DNA from: Marinomonas hwangdonensis | Lineage (GTDB): Bacteria > Pseudomonadota > Gammaproteobacteria > Pseudomonadales > Marinomonadaceae | Reading direction: 5' to 3' | NCBI RefSeq assembly: GCF_003721245.1 | Contig: NZ_RIZG01000001.1 | Span: 1 to 64,000, forward strand | Length of the DNA: 64,000 bases | In this document: positions 1 to 7,888 of the stretch, one piece after another | Numbering within the stretch: position 1 is the stretch's first letter | Layout of the letters: each line of letters begins with the position of its first letter | Notes under the pieces: model-generated | Told to the model about the DNA's origin: nothing | What the model saw: the letters and a program-made list of their open reading frames with translations, nothing else | The model's database searches: none | Made by a program: the position numbers and the translations under genes

Positions 1-101
1 GTGCCGTACCAGAGATCTCAGGACATCTGCGTGGATCGACTACCCTCTGTAGAGTTTCTATATAAGATTGTAATGTGCTGTGCCTGCGACCTCTGAACAT
101 T

Positions 102-786
102 ATGACAATGCAAAGTCAGTTTCCACCGTATTTATCCACACAGCCAGTCGCTCAAGACTCGACTTGGTGGTTGCAGAGACACGAAGACAAGTTGTTGGAA
201 AAAGATGCAATGAAACGGGTTGATTTGGTTTTTAGGCGATTCTATAACTCATTCATGGGAGGCGGGTGGCTCAAGTATTTGGGCTCAGTATTATCAATCT
301 AGAAAGGCGTTAAATTTAGGATTTAACGGTGATCGTACAGAGCATGTACTGTGGCGTCTGATGAATGGTGAAATAGATCATATTCAGCCTAAGTTGGTGG
401 TGTTATTAATAGGGACAAATAATACAGGTCATCGGATGGATTTCGCTGACGAAACGGCTTTAGGTGTAGAATCGATATTGTCGGTTGTGAAGCAGAAATT
501 ACCCAACACGATTGTGTTACTTTTGGCTATTTTTCCACGAAGCGCTAAACTAGCTCAGCGATTGCGTAAGCTAAATGACGAAGTAAATCAAAAAATACGT
601 CTATTTGAGGATAAAATAAACGTGTTTTTTCTTAACATAAATCATTTATTCATCGATGGAGAGGGCGAATTAAGTTCAAATATTATGCCTGATTTTTTGC
701 ATCCTAGTGATAGCCAATATCAACGCATGGCAGAAGCTTTAGAGCCAATGATTGCTATGTTTTTAGGCGATGATAGCTTAATCTAG
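102..786 (+). pseudogene. GDSL/SGNH hydrolase (PAF-acetylhydrolase-like), frameshifted
   Basis: The protein is split over two frames. The first part, from ATG 102, has the usual family N-terminus (WWLQRHEDKLLEK, then VDLVF). The rest, readable from about 220 in the next frame, carries LGDSITHSWE (block I, nucleophile Ser), GTNNTG (block III) and DFLHPSD (block V, Asp-His). In intact relatives VDLVF runs straight into LGDSIT. Here the two are separated by a one- or two-base indel in the T run at 228-233. All catalytic residues survive downstream of the break, so the lesion may be recent, a sequencing error, or (less likely) a programmed slip. There is no clear ribosome site before 102. Bases 1-96 are open in one frame from the window edge but are not recognisable. 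Family function: esterase or deacylase on short acyl esters. Confidence 0.7.
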
Positions 787-794
787 TGGTTAGT

Positions 795-838
795 CGTAGC
801 AAATTTTCTACGTATTAATACGTAGTAAGGTACGTATT
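795..838. promoter_or_regulatory. Palindromic operator candidate upstream of TRAP operon
   Basis: Bases 808-825 form a perfect 18-bp palindrome, CTACGTATTAATACGTAG. The box CGTAG/CTACG recurs at 795-799, 808-812 and 821-825, exactly 13 bp apart, and TACGTATT occurs again at 831-838. The array lies about 115-155 bp before the dctP start. Inference: a binding site for a dimeric regulator, possibly the NarL-type response regulator encoded downstream of this transporter. Confidence 0.5.
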
Positions 839-951
839 TTCCGGTCTCATATCGGTATTCGTACGAATTGTTTGCACTTTTCATTTGCGCGATTATCAAT
901 ACGGCTAGATCTCATAAAAAAAACAATCACAAATACAGGATGATAAAAACA

Positions 952-2034
952 ATGAAATCCTTGAAACTGACGACACTTGTTGCTGCTACTGCAGTGATAA
1001 CCACGCTTTCCTTACCTGCTTTTTCTGCTGAAAAAGTATATAAACTAACAATGGCAGAGACATGGTCTTCTAACTTCCCAATCTTTGGTGATGCGCCAAG
1101 AAATATGGCCCGTATTGCCGAAGAGATGTCTGCTGGTCGTTTGAAAATTAACATTGACTCTGCAAATAAACACAAAGCACCTTTGGGTATCTTTGATTTA
1201 GTTCGTTCCGGTCAATATGATATGGGACATTCTGCTTCTTATTATTGGAAAGGCAAGGTGCCAAATACCTTATATTTCACCACTATGCCGTTTGGTATGA
1301 TTACCCCTGAGCAATATGGTTGGTTCTACCACGGCGGTGGTATGGAACTAATGCAGAAAGTCTATGAACCGTTTGGATTGATGTCTTTTCCAGGCGGTAA
1401 CACAGGAAATCAGATGGGAGGATGGTTTAAGAAAGAAATTAATACTCTAGATGATTTAAAAGGTCTGAAAATGCGTATTCCAGGCTTCGCTGGCGAAGTG
1501 CTAGCAAAACTGGGTGCGAATCCGACGAACATAGCATCTGGCGAGCTTTACACTGCACTTGAGCGTAACACAATAGATGCCCTTGAGTGGGTTGGACCAT
1601 CCCTTGATCTACGCATGGGCTTCCATAAAATTGCACCTTACTATTACACAGGGTGGCATGAGCCTGCTACAGAGTTACAATTCTTAGTGAATAAACGCGC
1701 TTGGGACAAGCTTCCAGCTGATCTTCAGCAGATTCTTAGCACCTCAATGAAGCTTGCTTCTTATGACATGTACATTCAGTCTTATCATGAGAGTGCAGAG
1801 AACTGGGCGACAATGCAACAAGAATACCCTGACATTAAAGTGAAAACCTTTCCTCAAGACATTCTCGTCGCTATGAAGAATGCGAACCAAGAGCTTTTGG
1901 ATGAAAGTGCAGCGAAAGATCCATTGGCAAAAGAAATTTTGGATTCTCAGGCAGCCTATATGAAAAAAGCACGGGTTTGGACCAATATTTCTGATCGCGC
2001 ATATCTCGATAGCGTTGATAGTTTAGCGGAATAA
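952..2034 (+). CDS. dctP: TRAP transporter substrate-binding protein DctP, TakP-like
   Basis: Periplasmic solute-binding protein of 360 residues. An N-terminal signal peptide ends at PAFSA before EKVYKLT. The segments GGGMELM, LKMRIPG (the conserved carboxylate-binding Arg region), ALEWVGPSLD and GWHEPATELQ resemble the TakP branch, whose known members bind 2-oxo acids, pyruvate or lactate. It captures the ligand for the DctQM permease encoded next. ATG 952 was chosen because it begins a normal signal peptide and an AGG lies 12 bases upstream. ATG 940, in frame, is an alternative. A terminator-like hairpin follows the stop, so dctP may be made in excess over the permease. The exact substrate cannot be read from the sequence. 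Confidence 0.9.
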   Translation: MKSLKLTTLVAATAVITTLSLPAFSAEKVYKLTMAETWSSNFPIFGDAPRNMARIAEEMSAGRLKINIDSANKHKAPLGIFDLVRSGQYDMGHSASYYWKGKVPNTLYFTTMPFGMITPEQYGWFYHGGGMELMQKVYEPFGLMSFPGGNTGNQMGGWFKKEINTLDDLKGLKMRIPGFAGEVLAKLGANPTNIASGELYTALERNTIDALEWVGPSLDLRMGFHKIAPYYYTGWHEPATELQFLVNKRAWDKLPADLQQILSTSMKLASYDMYIQSYHESAENWATMQQEYPDIKVKTFPQDILVAMKNANQELLDESAAKDPLAKEILDSQAAYMKKARVWTNISDRAYLDSVDSLAE

Positions 2035-2041
2035 ATCTCTA

Positions 2042-2075
2042 AGCAGGACAAGCCGATGTGTTTGTCCTGCTTTTT
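2042..2075 (+). terminator. Intercistronic terminator/attenuator between dctP and dctQ
   Basis: Stem AGCAGGACAA (2042-2051) pairs with TTGTCCTGCT (2062-2071) across a 10-base loop, followed by a T run to 2075. It sits between the dctP stop and the ribosome site of dctQ, so it probably gives partial termination. Confidence 0.75.
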
Positions 2076-2088
2076 CTAGGAGTCAATC

Positions 2089-2628
2089 ATGTTTTTAATC
2101 CACCTAGAGCGAGGCATTACTCGTTTTTCAAATTTCCTTGGCGTAATCTGTACGTTGATGTTTATCGCTCTGCTATTCAATGTGTTTTACGATGTTTTAA
2201 TGCGTTATGCGTTTAATAATGTTTCTATCGCGATGCAAGAACTTGAGTGGCATTTATATTCAGCCATATTTTTATTGGGTATACCTTATGGCATCCAACA
2301 CGGTGGACATGTTCGTGTTGACCTTATTTACGAAAACCTATCAATACGTGGTAAAGCGTGGACGGATTTATTTGGCTGTATTGTGTTTTTAATACCTTTT
2401 ACTCTTCTAGTCGGTTATTACGGAGTTGGATTTGCTTACGAGTCTTATGCACTTGGTGAAACCAGCGGTGACCCAGGTGGTTTGGCACATCGTTGGATTA
2501 TTAAAGGGGTTATACCTCTCGCCTTTTTCTGTATGACAATTAGCGGCATAGGTATGATACTTCGCTGCATAAATGCGTTACGTGGAGTAAGTGAAGAAGG
2601 TTTTTCTCATCCACCGATTCAGCATTAA
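2089..2628 (+). CDS. dctQ: TRAP transporter small permease DctQ
   Basis: Integral membrane protein of 179 residues with about four hydrophobic segments, the usual size and layout of DctQ. It forms the membrane complex with DctM and helps dock the ligand-loaded DctP. Visible family features are VMRYAFNN-type residues after the first helix and the HGGHVRVDL segment before the third. AGGAG at 2079-2083 gives a good ribosome site for ATG 2089. The gene lies 54 bases after dctP and 33 bases before dctM, in the usual PQM order. Confidence 0.9.
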   Translation: MFLIHLERGITRFSNFLGVICTLMFIALLFNVFYDVLMRYAFNNVSIAMQELEWHLYSAIFLLGIPYGIQHGGHVRVDLIYENLSIRGKAWTDLFGCIVFLIPFTLLVGYYGVGFAYESYALGETSGDPGGLAHRWIIKGVIPLAFFCMTISGIGMILRCINALRGVSEEGFSHPPIQH

Positions 2629-2661
2629 TTCCTGTTATCATTTTAGATTTGTAGGTTATTT

Positions 2662-3951
2662 ATGATTGGTATAATCATGTTTTTCGTTGCCCTGTTTTTA
2701 TTATTACTGGGCTTCCCTGTTGCCTTCACCTTTGGTGGTGTTGCTTTAATCTTTGGCGTGCTTGCTGAAGGTTTCGATATGTTCGCTTTCATGCCCTTCC
2801 GTATTCAAAGTTATATGGAAAATACCGTTCTGATGGCTGTTCCGCTGTTTGTTTTTATGGGTATTGTTCTTCAGAAAACGAGATTAGCTGAGCAATTGCT
2901 CGAAGCCATGGGAAAACTTTTTGGCAGCGTACGCGGTGGCTTGGCCATTTCTACTGTTCTTGTTGGTGCTCTTTTGGCAGCATCTACTGGCGTTGTTGGA
3001 GCCAGTGTTGTGGCAATGGGGTTGATTTCACTACCTGTCATGCTTAAGTATAACTACAGCAAGTCTCTAGCATGTGGAACAATCTGTGCCTCAGGTACAC
3101 TGGGTCAAATTATCCCACCGTCCATTATCTTAATTATACTAGGGGATGTGTTAGGTATTCCGGTTGGTGATCTTTTTCAAGCCGCTTTTTTTCCCGGTAT
3201 CATTTTAATTGGCTGTTATATTGTTTACATACTGATTTTGACATTTTTGAAGCCTGAGATGGCGCCAGCTATGCCTCAAGAGTTAGACAATGAGACACGA
3301 ACTCAACAAATTATCGCAGCTTTAAAAGCTATTATTCCCCCTCTTGCTTTGGTGCTAGTGGTTTTAGGTTCTATTTTTACAGGCATAGCAACACCAACAG
3401 AATCATCTGCTTTAGGTGGCATTGGTGCAATAGTATTGGCGCTGATTTATCGTCAGTTTAGTTGGAAGATGCTTTACGACAGTGGACTGGAAGCGGTTAA
3501 AGTGACGGCAATGGTATTTGCTATTTTACTTGGTGCAACAGCTTTCTCGATGGTATTTAGTTACACTGGTGGTGATGAAATTGTAGAGGAAGTGTTGCTT
3601 AATTTGCCAGGAGAAAAATGGGGCTTCATTATATTGGCTATGATCGCCATCCTAGTGTTAGGTTTTTTCATTGATTTCGTCGAGATTGCTTTCATAATCG
3701 TACCAATACTCGCGCCAGTTGCTGAGCTTTTGGGTATTAACATGGTGTGGTTCGCTATTCTGATTGCGATGAATCTACAGACATCGTTTTTGACGCCGCC
3801 GTTTGGTTTTAGTCTGTTTTATCTCAAGGGGGTTGCTCCAAGCTCTGTAAGAACAACCGATATTTATAAAGGTGTTACTCCGTTTATACTTATTCAGGTA
3901 CTCGTGTTGGCCAGTATCATGATATTTCCAGCGTTTTATGGCATGGGTTAA
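2662..3951 (+). CDS. dctM: TRAP transporter large permease DctM
   Basis: Membrane protein of 429 residues with about twelve hydrophobic segments, a typical DctM. It is the ion-coupled translocation subunit and uses a sodium gradient in characterised members. Family segments include ASGTLGQIIPPSI in the first half, GIATPTESSALGGIGA in the middle and LQTSFLTPPFGFSLFYLKG near the end. It closes the dctPQM operon and is followed by a clear intrinsic terminator. Substrate is set by DctP and is predicted to be a 2-oxo or related monocarboxylic acid. Confidence 0.93.
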   Translation: MIGIIMFFVALFLLLLGFPVAFTFGGVALIFGVLAEGFDMFAFMPFRIQSYMENTVLMAVPLFVFMGIVLQKTRLAEQLLEAMGKLFGSVRGGLAISTVLVGALLAASTGVVGASVVAMGLISLPVMLKYNYSKSLACGTICASGTLGQIIPPSIILIILGDVLGIPVGDLFQAAFFPGIILIGCYIVYILILTFLKPEMAPAMPQELDNETRTQQIIAALKAIIPPLALVLVVLGSIFTGIATPTESSALGGIGAIVLALIYRQFSWKMLYDSGLEAVKVTAMVFAILLGATAFSMVFSYTGGDEIVEEVLLNLPGEKWGFIILAMIAILVLGFFIDFVEIAFIIVPILAPVAELLGINMVWFAILIAMNLQTSFLTPPFGFSLFYLKGVAPSSVRTTDIYKGVTPFILIQVLVLASIMIFPAFYGMG

Positions 3952-3985
3952 TATTTAGATCGAAGTAATGATGGTTCAATGACAC

Positions 3986-4018
3986 TAAAAAGAGCGGGTC
4001 TTTACTCGCTCTTTTTTT
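3986..4018 (+). terminator. Intrinsic terminator of TRAP dctPQM operon
   Basis: Stem AAAGAGCG (3988-3995) pairs with CGCTCTTT (4007-4014) and runs into seven T residues. It separates the transporter from the histidine kinase gene. Confidence 0.8.
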
Positions 4019-4086
4019 ATCTATAAGACAATATAAAGGCAATGTCGAATGTAGATTCGTTGGCCGTTAATAATTATAGGTTTTTT

Positions 4087-5430
4087 ATGAGATTAAAAAG
4101 TAAGATTATTTTACTTGCCGTTGCCCCTCTAATCGTCGCAACAACCATCATTACCTATTTAGGGTTTCAATCGGCCCGTGATTTAGCCGAGCTGGAGTTG
4201 GCAATTTATGAATACAATCTTGTCAATGCAAAGAAACAGGCGTTAAAGAGCCATGTAAACATTGCCTTATCTGCTATTCGTCCTATATTAGAGGACACAC
4301 AGCTTGACGATGAGCAGGCGCAGTTTCAAGTTAAAAAGATCTTGGCGAGTCTAAGTTATGAGGATGAGGGGTACTTTTTTGCTTATGAGACGACTGGGGT
4401 AAATTTAGTCCATCCAACACAGCCGGATTTTGTCGGTAAAAATCTTTGGGAATTTCAAGACAGGTCTGGTAATTATTTGATTCAGGGATTGATTAAAGCG
4501 GCACAGTCGGGAGGGGGGTATCACAGGTACATCTGGGAAAAGCCTCCACTGATGAATCAAGAAGACAAACTCAGTTACGCTGTTATCATTGAACGTTGGG
4601 ATTGGATGATGGGTACGGGGCTGTATCTGGATGATATTTATGCTGAGTTAACCAAAACAAAAGCCATCATGAATGATAACATTCAGCGCAGCTTCTTTAC
4701 CGTTATAGAAGTGGTGGTTGTGACCGTAGTGTTGGTGATTTTGCTGGGGTTAGCGATTAACTTGCATGAGCATAAATTAGCGGATTCTCGTCTTAAAGCA
4801 TTAGCTCAGCGTTTTATGCGCTTACAAGTAAATGAACGTCGTGGTTTTTCTCGAGAGTTGCATGATGGCATTAATCAACTATTGGTCAGTTGTAAATTTC
4901 GAGTTGAACTGGCTAGTAATAAGTTAAAACGGGACCACGATAAAGCCGTTATCCAACAAGAGTTAGCAAAAGCAGACGATTTGATTAATCATACTATTCG
5001 CGAAGTCCGACAAATCTCTCACAACTTGAGACCTACTTTGTTAGATGACTTGGGACTAGATACGGCTTTGAACTCACTGATTGATCAGTTTAGAGAGCGA
5101 ACCGAACTGCATGTTCACTACCGTTTCGAAGTGATATCTGATGTACCTGATGAGGTCGAAATTACCCTATACAGGTTGACTCAAGAATCTTTGATGAATA
5201 TTGAAAAGCATGCCAATGCAAAGAATATCAGCTTAAACGTGTGGCAGTCTCATCGACATCTAGTTTTTGAATGTTCAGATGACGGTGATGGCTTTTCACA
5301 CAAAGACGCTTTATCTTCGGGGATTGGTCTGATTAATATGCGAGAAAGAATCGAATTAATAGGCGGAGATTTTACTTTTGAGTCTCAGTTAAACAAGGGA
5401 ACGAGTATTCACGCGCTTTTACCCTTTTAA
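4087..5430 (+). CDS. Cache-domain sensor histidine kinase (NarX/HisKA_3 type)
   Basis: Inner-membrane kinase of 447 residues. A first membrane helix (about residues 5-28) is followed by a single-Cache periplasmic domain containing EDEGYFFAYE and MGTGLYLDDI, as in carboxylate-sensing Cache proteins. A second helix lies near residues 200-225. The HisKA_3 dimerisation segment has the phospho-acceptor in RELHDGINQ (His259), and the HATPase domain shows HNLRPTLLDDLGL, the N box region NIEKHANA, and GIGLINMRER. ATG 4087 follows TAGG with six-base spacing. ATG 4042 is in frame but poorly spaced. It precedes a NarL-type regulator by 30 bases. Inference: it senses the TRAP substrate and controls the upstream operon. 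Confidence 0.9.
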   Translation: MRLKSKIILLAVAPLIVATTIITYLGFQSARDLAELELAIYEYNLVNAKKQALKSHVNIALSAIRPILEDTQLDDEQAQFQVKKILASLSYEDEGYFFAYETTGVNLVHPTQPDFVGKNLWEFQDRSGNYLIQGLIKAAQSGGGYHRYIWEKPPLMNQEDKLSYAVIIERWDWMMGTGLYLDDIYAELTKTKAIMNDNIQRSFFTVIEVVVVTVVLVILLGLAINLHEHKLADSRLKALAQRFMRLQVNERRGFSRELHDGINQLLVSCKFRVELASNKLKRDHDKAVIQQELAKADDLINHTIREVRQISHNLRPTLLDDLGLDTALNSLIDQFRERTELHVHYRFEVISDVPDEVEITLYRLTQESLMNIEKHANAKNISLNVWQSHRHLVFECSDDGDGFSHKDALSSGIGLINMRERIELIGGDFTFESQLNKGTSIHALLPF

Positions 5431-5460
5431 TAAGCTAATTAATTAATATGAGTAACGATA

Positions 5461-6096
5461 ATGATAAAAAAAATCCGTGCTCTCCTAGTCGATGATCACA
5501 TGCTAGTACTTGACGGGTTGCAGGCAAGACTGGAATTAGAGACCAATATAGACGTTGTTGGCACGGCTTCAAATGGACTCGAAGCCTTGCATAAATCCGC
5601 TGAGCTCAAGCCGGATCTCGTGCTCATGGATGTATCTATGCCGATATTAAACGGTTTGGAGGCGACTAAGCGTTTCAAGGCAGAACAGCCCGGTGTAAAA
5701 ATTCTCATGCTGAGTATGCATAATGACAAAGAATATATTTTGTCTTTAATCCAGTCTGGCGCGAATGGCTATGTGCTTAAGGATGTGTCGTCAGACGAGT
5801 TAGTACAGGCCATTAATACGGTTCATCAAGGCGGCACCTATTTTAGCTCAGGTGCTTCAGATTCGCTGTTTTCCGCTTCTACTGTCAGCCATCAATGTGA
5901 AGCGTTGACTAAGCGAGAGATGGCGGTTTTAAAAGAAGTGGCGATTGGTTTATCCAACAAAGAAGTAGCTCAATCTCTCAATATTAGCGTCAGAACCGTT
6001 GAAACGCATCGGCAGAATATCAAGAATAAATTAAACATTCACACCTCTGCGGGGTTGATAAAATACGCACTGGCCAACCAGTTAATCGATTTGTAA
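5461..6096 (+). CDS. NarL/FixJ-family response regulator
   Basis: Two-domain regulator of 211 residues. The receiver has acidic residues DDH near the start, phospho-acceptor Asp57 in LVLMDVSMP, and Lys in VLKDVSSDEL. The C-terminal LuxR-type helix-turn-helix covers EALTKREMAVLKEVAIGLSN and the recognition part SVRTVETHRQNIKNKL. It is the partner of the kinase 30 bases upstream. The CGTAG/CTACG array at 795-838 is a candidate target, but that link rests only on position. The ribosome site is weak, so translational coupling to the kinase gene is possible. Confidence 0.92.
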   Translation: MIKKIRALLVDDHMLVLDGLQARLELETNIDVVGTASNGLEALHKSAELKPDLVLMDVSMPILNGLEATKRFKAEQPGVKILMLSMHNDKEYILSLIQSGANGYVLKDVSSDELVQAINTVHQGGTYFSSGASDSLFSASTVSHQCEALTKREMAVLKEVAIGLSNKEVAQSLNISVRTVETHRQNIKNKLNIHTSAGLIKYALANQLIDL

Positions 6097-6182
6097 GTTT
6101 TTTTCGTTATAACAGCGTAGAGTATACGGTAACGGCAACCCTGTCGTGGTGTTAACACCTAACAAGACAGATGGAGTTTGCT

Positions 6183-6989
6183 ATGCGTATTTTTCGTTTT
6201 TCTCTTCTGACGCTGTGCCTTCTGCTTTCGTCTATTATCTCCTTTACTCTTTATGCTGCAAATGACTGGTATCGTCCGCCTGTTGCTGTGAGTTGGTATT
6301 GGCAACTTAATGGTACCGTGAATGAAAACCACGATGTGGATTTGTATAATATTGATTTGTTTGACTCGTCAGCCGAACTGATTCAACGTTTACAGGCATC
6401 GGATAAGAAGGTTATTTGTTATTTTTCGGCTGGTTCCTATGAGGATTGGCGACCTGATGCGGACCAATTTGCCGAAAAGGATATGGGCAAAACGTTGAGT
6501 GGTTGGGACAATGAGCGCTGGTTAGACATCCGCTCGACGATGGTGCATCAAGTACTGCTACGTCGTTTGGATTTAGCGGTTGAAAAGGGATGTTCAGGTG
6601 TTGCGCTTGGTGAGGTAGACAGTTATCGAACGAATACAGGGTTTTATTTCCGACAAGACGATCAGCTTCGCTTTAATCATATTATGGCGGAAGAAGCTCA
6701 CCAAAGAGGGTTGGCAATCGGTCTAGTCATTAACGCAGATCAGGTAAGGGAGCTAGTTGATTATTTTGATTTTGCATTAAACGAGCAATGTTTTGAATAC
6801 TCTCAATGTTCGTCTTATGGGGCATTTATTAAAAATGAGAAACCTGTTTTAAACGCTGAATATCGTAGAATTTATGTCGATGATAAAGAAGAGCGAAATA
6901 GTATGTGTCAAAATGCTTTAACCTTACAGTTTAGTAGCATCCTATTGTCTAAAAAATTGGATGGTTCACTTTATAAGCCGTGTAGATAA
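6183..6989 (+). CDS. Secreted GH114-like (endo-alpha-1,4-polygalactosaminidase family) protein
   Basis: Predicted exported protein of 268 residues with an N-terminal signal peptide (MRIFRFSLLTLCLLLSSIIS, cleaved near YAANDWY). Family landmarks are PPVAVSWYWQL, VDLYNIDLFD, KVICYFSAGSYEDWRPD, WLDIRS and ALNEQCFEYSQC. Known members hydrolyse galactosamine-containing polysaccharide. The segment that is normally an EPDN-type motif before Asp-x-Tyr reads VALGEVDSYRTNTGF here, so a probable catalytic acid is displaced or missing. GGAG six bases before ATG 6183 favours that start over ATG 6171. It is a single gene ending at a bidirectional terminator. Activity should not be assumed. Confidence 0.75.
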   Translation: MRIFRFSLLTLCLLLSSIISFTLYAANDWYRPPVAVSWYWQLNGTVNENHDVDLYNIDLFDSSAELIQRLQASDKKVICYFSAGSYEDWRPDADQFAEKDMGKTLSGWDNERWLDIRSTMVHQVLLRRLDLAVEKGCSGVALGEVDSYRTNTGFYFRQDDQLRFNHIMAEEAHQRGLAIGLVINADQVRELVDYFDFALNEQCFEYSQCSSYGAFIKNEKPVLNAEYRRIYVDDKEERNSMCQNALTLQFSSILLSKKLDGSLYKPCR

Positions 6990-6994
6990 AAAGG

Positions 6995-7035
6995 GCTTGC
7001 CCGCCTATCATGTTTTATAAGATAGGCGGGTAAGC
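6995..7035. terminator. Bidirectional terminator between convergent genes
   Basis: GCTTGCCCGCCTATC (6995-7009) pairs with GATAGGCGGGTAAGC (7021-7035) with a single mismatch. It serves both the GH114-like gene and the convergent DJ-1/PfpI gene. Confidence 0.75.
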
Positions 7036-7044
7036 AGATAGCCT

Positions 7045-7734
7045 TTATTTAGCCAGTTGAGCCAATAGTTTTTCCGCGACCAGTTCAGAACTTGCAGGAT
7101 TTTGACCTGTGATCATTAAACCGTCCTGAACCGCAAAGGGTGTCCAATCGGCGGTGTTTTTGTAATCAGCGCCGCGTTTTTTCATTTCATCTTCTAACAA
7201 GAAAGGCACAACGTCGGTCAACTGTACCGCAGCTTCTTCGCTGTTGGTGAAGCCGGTGACGGTTTTGCCTTTAATAAAGTATTCACCATTAGCGTCTCTA
7301 ATGTTTAAGAAAGCACTTGGCGCATGACATACAGAAGAAATCGGCTTATTCGCTGCAATAAAGCTTTCGATTAAGGCAATGGATTCTGAATTGTCTGTCA
7401 AATCCCAAAGTGGGCCATGGCCGCCTGGATAGAAAATGGCGTCAAAGTCATCCTGTTTCATATCACTCAGTTTTAGCGTGTGAGTAATCACATCTTGTGC
7501 CGCTTGATCGTCGTAGAAACGGCGTGTGGCGTCTGTTTGTGCATCGGGTGCTGCACTGTTTGGATCAATAGGGGCTTGTCCACCTTTTGGTGTGGCGACG
7601 GTAACTTCTGCACCAGCGTCAATAAAGGCGTAATAAGGGGCGGCGAATTCTTCAACCCAAAAGCCTGTTTTGTGACCTGAATCACCCAAATCGGAATGGG
7701 ATGTTAAAACAACTAGAATTTTTTTCGTGCTCAT
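7045..7734 (-). CDS. DJ-1/PfpI family protein, Hsp31/glyoxalase III-like
   Basis: Cytoplasmic alpha/beta protein of 229 residues. It has the class I glutamine amidotransferase-like fold with the nucleophile elbow SSVCHAPSAF (catalytic Cys followed by His) and the acidic-residue segment FYPGGHGPLWDL. Length and motifs match the Hsp31-like branch, whose known members detoxify methylglyoxal without glutathione or act as chaperones. ATG 7734 follows AGGAG on the minus strand. A LysR gene is transcribed divergently from 7889 and is the likely regulator. Glyoxalase activity is inferred from the family. Confidence 0.85.
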   Translation of the reverse strand: MSTKKILVVLTSHSDLGDSGHKTGFWVEEFAAPYYAFIDAGAEVTVATPKGGQAPIDPNSAAPDAQTDATRRFYDDQAAQDVITHTLKLSDMKQDDFDAIFYPGGHGPLWDLTDNSESIALIESFIAANKPISSVCHAPSAFLNIRDANGEYFIKGKTVTGFTNSEEAAVQLTDVVPFLLEDEMKKRGADYKNTADWTPFAVQDGLMITGQNPASSELVAEKLLAQLAK

Positions 7735-7888
7735 AAGAGACTCCTAAATAGTCAAATGAAGAGTTAATTAACTTAAGATTAGTCTACCTAACTTATCTAA
7801 TGGACGTAATGGGGAGGTTTTTGATTTCATTGGTTTAATTATTGATACAATGGTGTTTATTCACCTTGGTAAAAAAAGAGTCGTTGTT

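Noticed and set aside
1-101. C-terminal fragment of an upstream gene
   Set aside because: One frame is open from the edge to a stop at 94-96, but the residues match nothing recognisable and the length is too short to call.
868-951. TTG start extending the first dctP
   Set aside because: It would put 28 residues before a normal signal peptide; ATG 952 (or 940) is sufficient.
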